Assembly: GCF_018139145.2 (NCBI RefSeq) | Contig: NC_059486.1 | Location: forward strand, 6,510,001 to 6,574,000 | Direction: 5' to 3' | From: Gymnogyps californianus | Taxonomy: Eukaryota > Chordata > Aves > Accipitriformes > Cathartidae | DNA length: 64,000 nucleotides | Part shown: piece by piece, positions 13,901 to 24,697 of the stretch | Layout: each line of letters opens with the position of its first letter | Numbering within the stretch: position 1 is the stretch's first letter | Program-made: the position numbers and the translations under genes | The notes under the pieces: generated by a model | The model's input: the letters and a program-made list of their open reading frames with translations, nothing else | Database searches by the model: none | Told to the model about the DNA's origin: nothing

Positions 13901-16900
13901 CCCAGGCATTCCAGACATATCTGGTATCCTTTACATCCTGCACTCTGCACTTCAGTTGTACATATTTCAGTGTTCCACCGCAGAGGCAGCTGCATTTCAG
14001 TTGTGAGTTATTATATGAAGAGTTTTGTATAGTTGTCACAGGATCTTATGAGATGAAAAGGAGCTGACCACGGCAAAGAAAGTAAAATAGAACATGCAAT
14101 CTATTAACTATGCTGGAAACCACTTATGCCACAGAGAAATGGGTGCCAGGAAGCAAAAACTTCCAGAAGAAATTAGAAATAAAGGGGAAAAAAGGAAAAG
14201 TCACTGTAGCTGAGAGAAGAGTACAGGCTCATTACCACATCTGAGCTGTTGAAAAACAGCCTCTGGTTTTCTGTAGCTCTTGGTCTGGTTTTTTGTTCAT
14301 TTTTGTCCTTCTCTTTAACCTTGCTGGGTAAAATACATCTCCAAGGACAAATAAAAATGATTTTCTTACCAGTGCTGCTGACTTTGCAACCTGTCAGAAA
14401 ACTGACTAAACTTGAAGCTCCTTCAGTCAGTCACTTTAAAATATAGTCAGCATTGTGTTTAAAAAAAAAAAAAGGGAAGAAGAAGAAAAAAGAAATATAT
14501 GAATTCAACACCAGGGTTACTCTGCTGCATATTAAGGCATTCCAACAGGCTCTGGGAGAAACAGCAAAAGTGTGGCGATGAGTAGTGTGACAAAGGGAAT
14601 TGTTGCAAAATACTAGGCTTGGCTCTTGCATTATGGTGAAGATGCTTAATTTGTCTCCATTAAATAGGTATTTCATTGAAGGATCCTTAGATCCAAAAAG
14701 CTGGCCTGGGAACCAGAAAACACCAGTAAGAACCCAGACCAAGGAAATGTTAATTTTACTAGGGTCACACTTAACCTGCCCAAGGAAAAATGTCTGGATC
14801 TTAACATTTGAGAGGTTGAAATCTGCAGTGGGTGCTTTTGTCATTGCTTACAGCTATCTTCCCTGCAAGCATTTCCCCTTTTTACCTGCACTGCAGGTGG
14901 ATGGAGAACCATAATTTCTTTTAGGGAACTTTTCTGCCTCAGCTGCTTCTTTGCTCCTCAGAGATGTGCCCAGGGAGTTAGACAGCCCAAATAGACTGAA
15001 GGGATCGGCAGGTCCATCTACCATCTACTGTCTCTGACAAACACTGCTTTCAAACTGTGGTTAGGACAAAGCAGGGGTAACTTTTCAAAAAGAGCCTCAA
15101 CTTGCTTAGGGTCACAACAAAAAAGGTGAAATTATGATTCCTCCATTATCTGTTGCCTGCACATTTACTGTACACCAACCTGGCCCATGCAATTCATCCT
15201 TTCTTATATTCTAACGAGCGTCAGATTTCAGCTTATGAGCAAAGTGCATAGGTGCATAAAATGGGAAGTTGTGTGTGGCTCTTCAGGCTATGTATGTGTC
15301 AGGGGGGGTCTGCTTTGCGAAGTAGCTGGTTCGGATCCCTGGGCAAGAATAAATGAGGGAGGAGAAAACATGGAGAGAGTCAGCTATAGGAACAAGGTGA
15401 ACTCTAGAGCAAAAGATGTAATTTTTCAATCAAGCTTTTAATGAAAAGATCATAAAATAACAGTTTCTCATCACTGTACATTAAGACTGCAAATTTCTGA
15501 ATGCTGAGATCATATTATAATTTCTGTATCTTTTTATATGACACTTGAGTTGAAGCCACAACTATGTGTGGCTCTGACCTGAATTCAAGCTCTTGAAGGA
15601 AATGAACAGAACATTGCAGCAGGAATGTCGGCCTTTCCCTTGCCCTCCCCTCCTCTCCCCGTCCCCAGGAAACATCCAGGGCTCCTAGACTGACTGATAG
15701 TTAAGGCTTAAAATTAAAAAAAAAAAAAAAGAGAGATGCAACATCCCTTTTTCAGTTGTATTTAAAATACTAAAATAAAACGGGGAAAAATACTCAGCCA
15801 GCCAGAACAAGATCCTCTCCTCAAAGAAAAGTTATCCCCAGCCAGTCAAAACTCCTGTGGAAGTCAGAGCAACAGTTGTGCTAGGTGCTTCGATTGGTAA
15901 CTTGTGAATGAGAAAGTTTAAAAAATGTCCCACTCCTCAGGGAAAGCAAGCGCTATGAAGTGTGTCGCCTAACTGCCAACAAATGTAGCATGAAGTATTC
16001 TGTTTTAGACCTTCCCTGCTGCATCCCACAGGGTCTGCTCTGTTCAAAAAACACCGATCCATTGATCCCTATGTGTTCAACACTGGGCTTCAAAATGCTT
16101 AGGAAAAGTGGGGAAGGAGGGGAAGAAGAGGATGGTGATAGGAGACAACTGAACAAGAAATGCATTTCTAGCTCTGAACTTACGTTTCAGTATTTTTGAG
16201 TCCAGTTAGTTAAAAGAAGGAGAGCAGAATAAATAGCAATTCTGTTGTGGCACAGAGATGACCTAGGGCTGAAACAAAGAAGCCTTCCTGACTAGGAGGT
16301 CCAGCTAGGAGCCTTACAGCAGAGCTGGAACTGCCTCACAAGGGATCCCAAATCTTTTCCTTTTACAAGGAAAGCAGCAAATTTAGTGAGTCTAATGGGA
16401 AATCATCAAAGGTGAAATTTCTTACCCTACTCTGAAAAAATGCAAAATACGAGGAGTGGAAAGGGGCTGAGAATCAGCCCTGCTGCTTGCCTGCTAGTCT
16501 CCTGCACTAAAATCAGGACAATAAAGTACCATGGGACTTAAAACATTGCAACAAGCTACTTTCAGCTATTGAAAGCAACCCCCAAATTTTCTTTTTCAAG
16601 AATATGGCCAGTTCTGGAGTGCAAGAGTAAGCTTATGAAAAGAAAGGGTTTTACAATAAATGGAGAGACTTTGTTGATGTTGAGCAAATCATTAAGTTTA
16701 AACAAAAAGTAAGAAAAAATGCTAGAACTCTATTTAATTATTCCAGAATTACAGCTCAGAGCTCATTTAGATTTTAAACTCTTGCTTAAATGAATGTTTA
16801 TTCAAACATGCCATCTCAATGATGAGCATTTCTGCTGTCTGGGGAGAGCTAGATGTTTACTATTTAGAGCCTCTCAAACCCATTTAAAATGTAGGGAGGT

Positions 16901-17700
16901 TTTGTCTCTTTGTTTTTTACTTGCTTTTCCCTTAACTCCAGCACAGCTGATTGGAAAGGTTTCTGAATTTGGCAAATATCCAGAAATCAACAAACATCCT
17001 TCCTTCATGCTAATTTTTAAGGCTGTAGCAGGTCCATAACTGCTAACTCCACCAATACTGGAACAAGAGGCTTTGTAAAGTACAGCTTTTCCCAGGGACC
17101 CTAACCACCTTACGCTATAGGGAATCTGATGCTTCAGTATAGTTTGCAAGGCCCCTCACAAGATGGCACAGAGGCTGTTGGGTTTGGCACGAAGCTTCCT
17201 CTAGCTATCTTAGGCATCGACTCCCCACTTTTGAGATCCTTATTGCTACCACAGTAAACAGTAAGTGAGGGATGAGGGGGACTTTAGTAAAGGAGCTACG
17301 TCCTGTCCTTCAGGCAGGACGGTAGACTTGGCTCAGTCACAAGCTGCAATTGGAAGCACACAACCGTTCCTCTGATGACTTTTACCTTCTCTGGATTTTG
17401 CCAGCAGTCACCTTGGAATTCGTTTTGTTTCACTGAGTGCGCTGGATGTTTCCCTGGTCAAGACCCATACTCCTGCTTTTCAGAACTGAAGCGACACTGT
17501 AAAATACTGCTAACCCAGACTTTGAACCCGCACTGCTTAAAAACAATGCTTTCCACGCACACGAGAGAGAGGAAAAAAAAACAAAAACCAAAACAGGAAT
17601 CTTAAAAGAGTGACACTGTAAATGGAAACATTTAAATACAGCAAAACATAAATTCCTCTTCTATGCAAAGCTACAAAAGTCCAGTCTTTGTATTGTCTTC
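7906..17700. other. Intergenic DNA, no gene recognised
   Basis: About 10 kb without a recognisable gene. The longest open frames (for example 162 codons starting at 11608) have no domain, low-complexity composition and overlapping ORFs on the other strand, so I treat them as chance. Small A-runs occur at 14460-14473 and 15716-15730. A perfect 13-bp inverted repeat at 8523-8550 is listed separately. The region may contain distal HIC2 regulatory elements, but nothing in it identifies one by eye. Confidence 0.55.
8523..8550. repeat. Perfect 13-bp inverted repeat with 2-nt spacer
   Basis: The left arm 8523-8535 reads ATCTCAGTAGAGT and the right arm 8538-8550 is its exact reverse complement, with only CA between them. 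It is a near-perfect 28-nt palindrome. No gene or transposon edge is visible at it, so its origin is unknown. Confidence 0.9.
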
Positions 17701-18740
17701 ACAGGTTATGGTTTATGGCTATGCTGAGAGTCTCTGAGATTCTTTTTTTTTTTTAATATATTTTTTTCATTTTTTTGAAATCCTGTAGAGAAGACCCTGC
17801 GGACACATCTTTGTGTTTGCAACTTTCTGAATTACATTGCAAAACTGTGCATACAGAATCTGAGAAATAAATACATTCATTACTGCACATACATATTGAT
17901 ACAAAAACAACACTGTCAAATAGTGTTTGCACCATCTTTGTTAGATATTAAGACCAGGCAAAATTAATATTTCATTTTCCATCAGCCCCCCCTCAAATGT
18001 TTGAGGTGGCTTTGGTGTAGAAGGTAAAAGCTACAAAGGGTTAAGACTAATGATGGGGAGCTTTTTTTTAAACCTTTTTTTTTTTTTGGCTTCAGCGGTA
18101 TTTTAGCAAACCATCTTCATTGGTCATCTTTAGACTGTTCTAACATGCAAATCAAGCTTAGGTTTCCACCTAGAAAGCCTTAGGAGTTTTGGTTGGGCTC
18201 TTTGCGCATGACTGTAAGGTCTGGAGTGAATCAATCCAGCTGTTTAATTAAAAGGTGGCTCAGATGGTCTGAACAGTACAGCTCAGGCCCCCGTACAGCT
18301 CTGAACAGGAGGAGGCGGCTAGGCGCCAGACCATTAAAGCTACCCAAGTCACTGCAGGGAGATCAGCCACCTCTGCCACAGCCCCTGCCCAGCGCAGAGG
18401 GGCGGTTCAGAGTTGTGCGTACTCTTCCACGTCAGCAGCCGCAAAGCCTCACAGAAGCTGCGTGTCAATAGCTCTTTGGTGTCTTCTGTGATCTTTGTGG
18501 CTCCCGCTAATTCCCCCAAATGCACAGAGCTGGGCTTTTGGGTTTTTTGCCAGGAATTTGTTTTTGGAGGTTTTGCAGTAAAGGATTGGAAAACAGCTCA
18601 GCCCAGCTCCCCATGGCTAACGTTAAGGAGATGTGCTGGGTACAGCAGCTCCCACCATCTTCTGACAACATCCTTCTCTATCTCTAGAGCTTCTTGCATC
18701 TCTCTTTACCCTCTTGGTACCCTCAGACTCCTCTGAGGAA

Positions 18741-18747
18741 GAGGTAG
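18741..18747 (-). promoter_or_regulatory. Second let-7 seed match, only if the 3' UTR extends this far
   Basis: The minus strand reads CTACCTC followed by T, the same 7mer-m8 form as the site at 21790. It lies about 4.2 kb after the stop codon and just beyond the last AATAAA I can see, so it matters only if the transcript uses a more distal end such as the ATTAAA at 18248-18243. Confidence 0.2.
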
Positions 18748-19132
18748 GCTGGAATGCCTCCACAATAGTGCCTGGGTCTCACTCCCAGCAACATCTCTCA
18801 TGGGTTGAAGACAAAAAAAATAATATCTACATGCCATATTTCTAATTGCCCTCCCTCTCCCCGCCCTCCCCGAGCAGTGCTGGAATGCAGGCTGGGACAC
18901 AGATCTCCCCTCCCAAGCTGGGGAATGCTGTGTAGCCTTCAGAGACAAACCAATGGAAAAAGCAAAGATTAATTTTGACTGGCCCCTAGATCTGTTGAGG
19001 TCTGAAACTGTAAAAGTTTATGTAAACAATGAGATAAATATATTAGTACTTTTCTGAGCCAAGTGAGGTTCCATACTCATTCAAATGTGCTTTGGTTTAA
19101 AAAATAGTTTTGTGAATTTGGGTATGAGCTTC

Positions 19133-19138
19133 TTTATT
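19133..19138 (-). promoter_or_regulatory. Candidate distal poly(A) signal for HIC2
   Basis: An AATAAA hexamer on the minus strand about 3.8 kb after the stop codon. The length of 3' UTR it implies fits a several-kilobase UTR. An ATTAAA variant also occurs at 18248-18243 and could serve an even longer transcript. Confidence 0.3.
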
Positions 19139-19277
19139 CTTTTATACAACTTTTGCTATTTTATCTTTTTTTTTCCTGTTATTCCGAAAACATTCTGGAA
19201 CTAAGTGACTAAAGCATATACTTAAGCTGCCTGGCCTCTTTTTTTCTTTTTGTTTTTTTTGTTTGTTTTTAAATTGT

Positions 19278-19283
19278 TTTATT
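19278..19283 (-). promoter_or_regulatory. Candidate distal poly(A) signal for HIC2
   Basis: An AATAAA hexamer on the minus strand, about 3.67 kb after the stop codon. The following bases are A-rich with little GU-rich sequence, which weakens it. A second AATAAA lies 145 bases further on. Confidence 0.25.
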
Positions 19284-21789
19284 CCTCTTGAGGCTCTTTG
19301 TGTATTTAAAAAAAAATTAAAATAAAATAAAAAAAACAAAAATGCAACTCCCTCCCCCCCACCCTAAAACTCTTAAAATCTTAAATATGAAACTAGTGTT
19401 TTGCTTTCTCATTAAAATACAGAAAAATGTTTGATACAATACTATGTCGTACAAATGCAGTTGAGTGTTTAGGCCCCAAGCAGGCCTGAAACAGTCCCTG
19501 AAGCTTTGAGTATTATTAGTTATTCATTATTACTGTCACAATTTGGAAAATGTTGTTTATACTCAATCTATGGAACACAACTTTACACAGCTACTTGAAA
19601 AAAGAACAAAATTTCCTTTTGTACAATACTCTTGCTGTACACAGACTTTATGTCGTATTGTTTAAGTGCTGGGGAGGGGATAAAGTAAAAAAGAAGACAC
19701 TCCAAAAAAAATTTTTTAAAAATAGCATTGAGTCCTGAAACTTCAACATGATTCTCAAGGCTTAAGAAACAAATGAAGAGGGGGTCTGGGGGGAGAGGCT
19801 ACATCACCCACACACATGCTTGTAAAAATGGAATTAAGTGAGGGGGAGCAGGTTATTTGCCTGCTGAGGAGCTCACTGCTTCCTCGTGCCTTGGGCTGCT
19901 CCATGGCTCGGCTCAGTCAGTCACAGCTTGAGCTGCTGTCCCAAAGGTGGCTTTTGCACAGACACCCGCCTGCTGTCCCCATCGCTGGCTGCGTGCCACA
20001 GTGGCGGCGGACCCATCTTGGCAAACTGCAGGGCCACAAGTGAACGGGGAAAACCCGCATGCAAAACCTGCAGTGGGGGACAGGGCTCATCCCTGGCCAT
20101 GCCCTTCTCACTAAGGGAGCTAAAAATTGTTTTGAAAATCTGGACTTGATGGGTCCTTAGCCAGCTGGCAGCAAGGGGAGCCTGCTCTGGCTGCAGCCTA
20201 AGCCAGTATGGGATTCAGTTCAGCTTTAGGATGGTTGGAGGGAAGGTAAGGCAGGGTGAAAGTGCCTAGGAACTAATCTTGCACGGCTGTCCCTGGGCCC
20301 TGCTGAGACTTGCTCTGAGAAAAAGGTAGATGGCAAGGCCTTCCCTGTCCTCCCCAAAGACTATTTTGGGGACATTGTCAGGGGGGGTTTGGCAAGGAAT
20401 CAAGGAGAAAAGAATTCAATATATATTCAAAATGTGGAAGTGCTAAAGACACTAAAAACCCACCTAACCCCCCCCAAAGAAAACAGCGCATCTCAGCACA
20501 ATTAGAAAAAACCAAAAGTCCATGCGCCCCTCTCACGCTCCACAGCTCGCAGGCGTCCAGGAGCAAGCAGACAATGGCACTGGGAGAAGCACACTGGAGC
20601 GCGGCGGGCGAGAGGGGCAAGCGTGTTCCCTGTAACGTGACACCAGGCCAAGGCTCAGCGCCTTTGGGTTGTCTATTGCTTGGAGCCTGGATTCCAGTTT
20701 CCTCAGTTCATTCAATTGACCCAAAAACTTCTTATGGACTAGCCTACCTTAACAAAAAAAAACCAAAAAAAACAAACAAAAAAAACCCGATAGAAAATGA
20801 AGCTTATATTTCTTTGTTTTAGTCAAACATGCTCGCTTTTTTCTTTTTTTTCCTTGTTTCTTTTTTGGTCGAAACTTAAAAAAATTGGTTTTGTTTTTTT
20901 AAAAAAGACAAAACGTGAGGTTTGGTAAACCTTACGCATAAAGACTATACTGGTTTGAGTGAAAAAAAAACCCAAACAAAAACAAATGAAAAAACACAAG
21001 TGTAAACCTTACTCAATTCAGAAGGGATGATTCTACTGGCTGTGAATTTTTACCACCACAGTCACGGGAGGCTTGAAATAAGCCATAGCTTTCCACAAGG
21101 TCACGCCAACAAAGTCAAGGGGGCCAAGAATCAGTGGGCTAAGTTCTCTGTCTTCTCTCCTAAACCAATAGCAGCTGTTGGCTGTGATGTCTTATGCAGA
21201 TGTTGCAAGAACATTTTGTTTCTTTTTCTTTTCATTTTTCTTTTTTTTTTTTTTTTGTGTGCGTGTGTTAAATTGTCTAAAAGGGAGGATATGAAACACT
21301 TTGGTTTGCTTTTTCCTCCTCTCCCCCACCTTATTGCACTCTGGATTCTAGTAAATTATAGGCTGCTATGCCCTCACCCTCTGTCCTGCCAGGTGTTTAC
21401 AGACTGACCCAGATGTGCTGGGGGAGTGGAAGATGAGGGGGACATTTTCCCCTCCCCATAGTATCCAGATTCAATAAACAAAGCTGGAAAGGGCCCAAAA
21501 AGCTCAGAGAAGTTTTCTTCTTTTATCTAAAAGTGACTACAAACAGCCAAGAGACTGCGAATGAGCCAGTCCAAGCAGCCAGCACAGCCTCTGGCTCAAC
21601 ATATTTTTTGCTTTGTCTTTGGCCAAGCTTTGCTTTAACATTTCTCTAGCTGACTTTTGATGGAAGGACGGGGTGGTAAAAATCCCTTAACTTTAATTTA
21701 GCTTCTACTTTTATACATTTAATTACTTACAATAAGAGAAAAAAATGCCTAATCTTTCACTAACCATCTTATTGTTCTCATGAATTCAA

Positions 21790-21796
21790 GAGGTAG
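21790..21796 (-). promoter_or_regulatory. let-7 seed match in probable HIC2 3' UTR
   Basis: The minus strand reads CTACCTC, a 7-mer complementary to positions 2-8 of let-7 (GAGGUAG). The next base is T rather than A, so it is a 7mer-m8 type site. It lies about 1.15 kb after the stop codon. HIC2 has been reported as a let-7 target in human erythroid cells, where it controls BCL11A, so the match has biological precedent. A 7-mer is expected by chance roughly once per 16 kb, so the site alone is weak evidence. Confidence 0.4.
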
Positions 21797-22472
21797 CAAA
21801 GGTAACAAGTCTGTCCACACAGACTCGCTCTTTAGTGAGGGAGGAAAGCTAAAAACATACACACACACAAAAAAATAAAATAAAAAATAATAAAAAAGTA
21901 CCTAAGGAACTTGTAGCAAGTCCAGCCTACATCAAACCCCCTCCCCACCCACCCACCCTAGAATTAACCTCAGACCTTCCAGTTCAAACATTCACATAAA
22001 CGTTACAATGGTTTTTCCTTTAATAAAACAAGTACCTCTAAGCAAAGAATATTCATACGAAACTACTAGAAAAGTAAAGACGACCCCCTGCTCACTGAAA
22101 GAAATTCCCAGGGCATCCAGTCCCTGTTCAGTCATGGGTAAGGCAGAAGAGGTTTTTGTGTTTTGTGGCAAAAGGTGGCATGTGGTTACGTGTGCCAAGG
22201 ATAAAGATCAAAACCAAAAGAGGGAGGGATGGTGAGGGAGGCATCGCCGTTTCTTTAAGTGAAGTACTTGGGCTGGGGCACAGCTAGGTAGACTGCTCTC
22301 CCCACCATCACCAGGCCAGGGGAAGGGTGGTGGGTTCCACCACTGCTATGGCTTTCCCACAGTATCTGAAGGGGCTGCCAGCCTTGTGAGATGGTCCACA
22401 GACACAGCTTCCGCGCTTGTGAATGCAATGCTATGTTATTTCACAGCTACTTAGGCCACTGAAAAGGTGTAC

Positions 22473-22478
22473 TTTATT
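22473..22478 (-). promoter_or_regulatory. Candidate proximal poly(A) signal for HIC2
   Basis: The minus strand reads AATAAA here, about 470 bases after the stop codon. About 25-40 bases further on it is followed by the moderately GU-containing sequence GTAGCTGTGAAATAAC. Use of this site would give a short 3' UTR that lacks the let-7 match at 21790. The assignment rests on the hexamer and its spacing only. Confidence 0.35.
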
Positions 22479-22840
22479 TTCTTTTTAATGGCAAGAAATG
22501 CCCCTACTAAGTTTGGTTTTAAGAGAGGAGGTGAGTAGGGTGACAGTAACACAACGTAAAGGGGTAGGGAGGGGGGAGCCAGCAGAGGCTGAAAGTTCCC
22601 CATGGTCCCCCTACCTGCTCCAAATAATCAATGTGGCAGAGAAGTCGATGTGCGCAAAAAGAAGTGGCATTTCTTGCCAGATCACCAAGATTTGGAGGGA
22701 GAGTTGGACTAACTGCATCAGCTTGGCTGTGGACCTTTCTTTTTTTAAAAAAAGGGAAAAAAGGAACTTTTTTTTTTTAAATGTTAAAGCTACATTTGTT
22801 TAGGCCTCCCATGACTGAACAGAGTATGGGGAGTTGCCCC

Positions 22841-22882
22841 CTTTTTTGTTTGTTTTTTTTTCTTTTTTCTTTTTTTTTTTTA
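22841..22882 (-). repeat. A-rich tract just after the HIC2 stop codon
   Basis: The plus strand is nearly pure T with a few C and G interruptions, so the HIC2 transcript would carry an A-rich stretch of about 40 bases some 65-105 bases past the stop codon. A second A/T homopolymer block lies at 22739-22781. Such a tract is a typical internal oligo-dT priming site, and 3' ends seen here in cDNA could be artefacts. Confidence 0.75.
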
Positions 22883-22948
22883 AGCAGCAAGTCTACAGAA
22901 AGGTAAATCACTGCGGATGGGCTCGAAGCTCATTCTGGAGTCTTTGGC

Positions 22949-24661
22949 TTATGTGGGAGAGGTATGCATTCGCAGGTGGCTGATCAGATTGCGCTGCTGG
23001 GTGAATTTCCCACCACACAGTTGACATTCGTAAGGTTTTTCTCCTGAGTGGACACGCATATGCTCTGTCAGTCGGTACTGCCGGGTAAAGCGCATCCCGC
23101 ATTCCTCGCAAGCAAAGGGCTTGAGCCCTAAGTGGCTGCGCATGTGCCGTGTCATGGTGCCCCGCTGTGTGAACATCTTGCCGCAGATGTTGCAAGGGAA
23201 GGGCCGCGTCAGCCAGTGAGTCTTCTCATGCTGCCGCAGCGTGGCTGGATCCTTGTAGCTCTTCTCACACACTGAACACTTGAAGGGTCGGGACTCCGCG
23301 GCATAGGACTGGTTGGGGTTGGACAAATCCTCGGCTTCATCCTTCCCGCCGTACGTGCCTTCCTCCTTGATGTAAAGGTCTTCCTCGGTGTGCGTCTCCA
23401 CGTGGGCATTGAGCTGCTCGGAGCTGGGGAAGCCTTTGCCACAGGGGATACAGACATACAGGTTGTCACCGTAGGCCACTGGCTCAAACCCCTCCTGCCG
23501 GTAGACATAGTTGGCACTAGTATGCCCACCGCTCTCGCTCTCACTCTGGCCGCTGTCGTCACTGTTCTCCTTACCATTTTCCACCTCCTCCTTACATGGG
23601 TAGGGTAGGTCTGCGCCATAGGCCCCGGCCAGACTCCGCTCCACGGACTTGGACAAGGGCCCCAGCAGGATACCATTGGGCAGCCCTTCACCCTCGTCCC
23701 TGTCTTTGCCCCCCTCCTTTCGGTCAAAGGCGTTGTCTTTCTTGATCCACTCCTTCTTGCGGGATGAGTGCCGGAGGCCCTTGCGCTGGCTGCTCTCTGT
23801 CAATGAGTGGTGGCACTCTTCGCTCAGATCCATCTCCATGGGGTCACTGCTGTCTGCCATGCTGTGAGGGGCTCCGACTCCAGACTCGTCGAACGATGAG
23901 GCACTGTTGGCTGCGGGGGCTGAGGCAGATTGGGGAGAGCCATGCTGGCTTTCGCTGTGCTGCGTGTCATCGTGGGAGGCTGCAACAGGGAGCGACGGGC
24001 TTTTTTTGGACAGGTCGAGGCCTAGCTCCTGGTCGCCGGTGCTCCCATTCGCACTGCTGCCCCCACCGCCATTCTTACTGGCTGCCCTGCTTAAGGAGTG
24101 ACAGTTCTCTTGGTTGGAGCTGCTGATGAAGACCTCGTCATCGGAGAGCTTTCCCTTTGACAGCTCCTTTGAGTGCGAGCCCTTCAACCCCTCATTTGAC
24201 CCTGAATAGCGAGCTTGGATGACCGAAGCAGTGGAAAGTCTCTGACTCCTGGCAGATCTCCCAACACCAAGGCCACCGGCCTTACCAGCAAAGGACTTGC
24301 CGTTCCGCTTCAGCTTCTTTCTGCAGAGAGCTGCCAGGTCGTGCAGTTGGAGGTAGCTTGCTGCGGTGAGGAGAGCATTAAAGTTCTGTTCACCGGGCTG
24401 GTCAGTCGTTAAGAGCTTACCAGTATAAATAAAGTCCAAGATCTGCCGGAACACGGTGGGGTTCACCATGTCCGTGTCTAAGTTAATCAGGTTGTCATGC
24501 AGGACAAGAGATTTGAAATACATGCTGCTGGCTGCCAGGATGTTCTTATGGGCACGAAACAGGGCATTTTCCACCACAATGATCACATCACAGAGGAAAC
24601 CTTTGGCTCGTTGCTGGTTCAGCTGCAGTAGCAGTTGTTTGGCATGATTTGGCAGTTCCAT
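22949..24661 (-). CDS. HIC2: HIC2, BTB/POZ and C2H2 zinc-finger transcriptional repressor (570 aa)
   Basis: HIC2 is a nuclear sequence-specific repressor that recruits co-repressors. Residues are numbered from the ATG at 24661. The BTB/POZ domain spans about 10-115 (GFLCDVIIVVEN at 21-32, HKNILAASS at 38-46, LDFIYTGKL at 75-83). GLDLSKK at 214-220 is the HIC-family CtBP-binding motif. Zinc finger 1 (C404, C407, H420, H424) stands apart from a tandem block of four (C462/C465/H478/H482; C490/C493/H506/H510; C518/C521/H534/H538; C546/C549/H562/H566), the one-plus-four arrangement of HIC proteins. IKEE at 431-434 fits a SUMO consensus. The zinc-finger block and the SQRLSTASVIQARY segment at 139-152 match HIC2 rather than HIC1. 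At 570 residues it is shorter than human HIC2 (about 615), in the linker and at the N-terminus. The start has G at -3 and +4, and an in-frame TGA at 24682-24680 rules out a GTG start or N-terminal extension within this exon. The coding region is intact and uninterrupted. Confidence 0.97.
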   Translation of the reverse strand: MELPNHAKQLLLQLNQQRAKGFLCDVIIVVENALFRAHKNILAASSMYFKSLVLHDNLINLDTDMVNPTVFRQILDFIYTGKLLTTDQPGEQNFNALLTAASYLQLHDLAALCRKKLKRNGKSFAGKAGGLGVGRSARSQRLSTASVIQARYSGSNEGLKGSHSKELSKGKLSDDEVFISSSNQENCHSLSRAASKNGGGGSSANGSTGDQELGLDLSKKSPSLPVAASHDDTQHSESQHGSPQSASAPAANSASSFDESGVGAPHSMADSSDPMEMDLSEECHHSLTESSQRKGLRHSSRKKEWIKKDNAFDRKEGGKDRDEGEGLPNGILLGPLSKSVERSLAGAYGADLPYPCKEEVENGKENSDDSGQSESESGGHTSANYVYRQEGFEPVAYGDNLYVCIPCGKGFPSSEQLNAHVETHTEEDLYIKEEGTYGGKDEAEDLSNPNQSYAAESRPFKCSVCEKSYKDPATLRQHEKTHWLTRPFPCNICGKMFTQRGTMTRHMRSHLGLKPFACEECGMRFTRQYRLTEHMRVHSGEKPYECQLCGGKFTQQRNLISHLRMHTSPT

Positions 24662-24697
24662 CTCCACCTTCTCTTCCTTTCACCTTCACCTTACCAC
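24662..24697 (-). other. HIC2: 5' untranslated part of the HIC2 coding exon
   Basis: There are 36 bases between the inferred splice acceptor and the start ATG. They contain the in-frame stop TGA at 24682-24680, which fixes the start codon. The segment is purine-rich (GGTGAAGGTGAAAGGAAG on the minus strand). Confidence 0.7.

Larger units (their letters stand above)
19110..22948 (-). other. HIC2: Probable HIC2 3' untranslated region (far end uncertain)
   Basis: This segment directly follows the HIC2 stop codon in the transcribed direction. It has no open frame of note and is unusually rich in long A and T homopolymers compared with the rest of the window, with a GC-richer island at about 19860-20120. 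Human HIC2 has a 3' UTR of several kilobases, so a UTR reaching roughly 19.1 kb is plausible. AATAAA hexamers on the minus strand lie at 22478-22473, 19283-19278 and 19138-19133. The boundary is inference; the homopolymer-rich character continues to about 17.75 kb, so the transcript could be longer. Confidence 0.5.

Noticed and set aside
23209..23727. Arg/Thr/Pro-rich frame of 172 codons on the minus strand
   Set aside because: It is an out-of-frame shadow of the HIC2 coding sequence.
24662..24667. HIC2 start at GTG 24667, two codons upstream of the ATG
   Set aside because: GTG is not an expected start for this vertebrate gene, and the ATG at 24661 has a good Kozak context and matches the known family N-terminus MELP.
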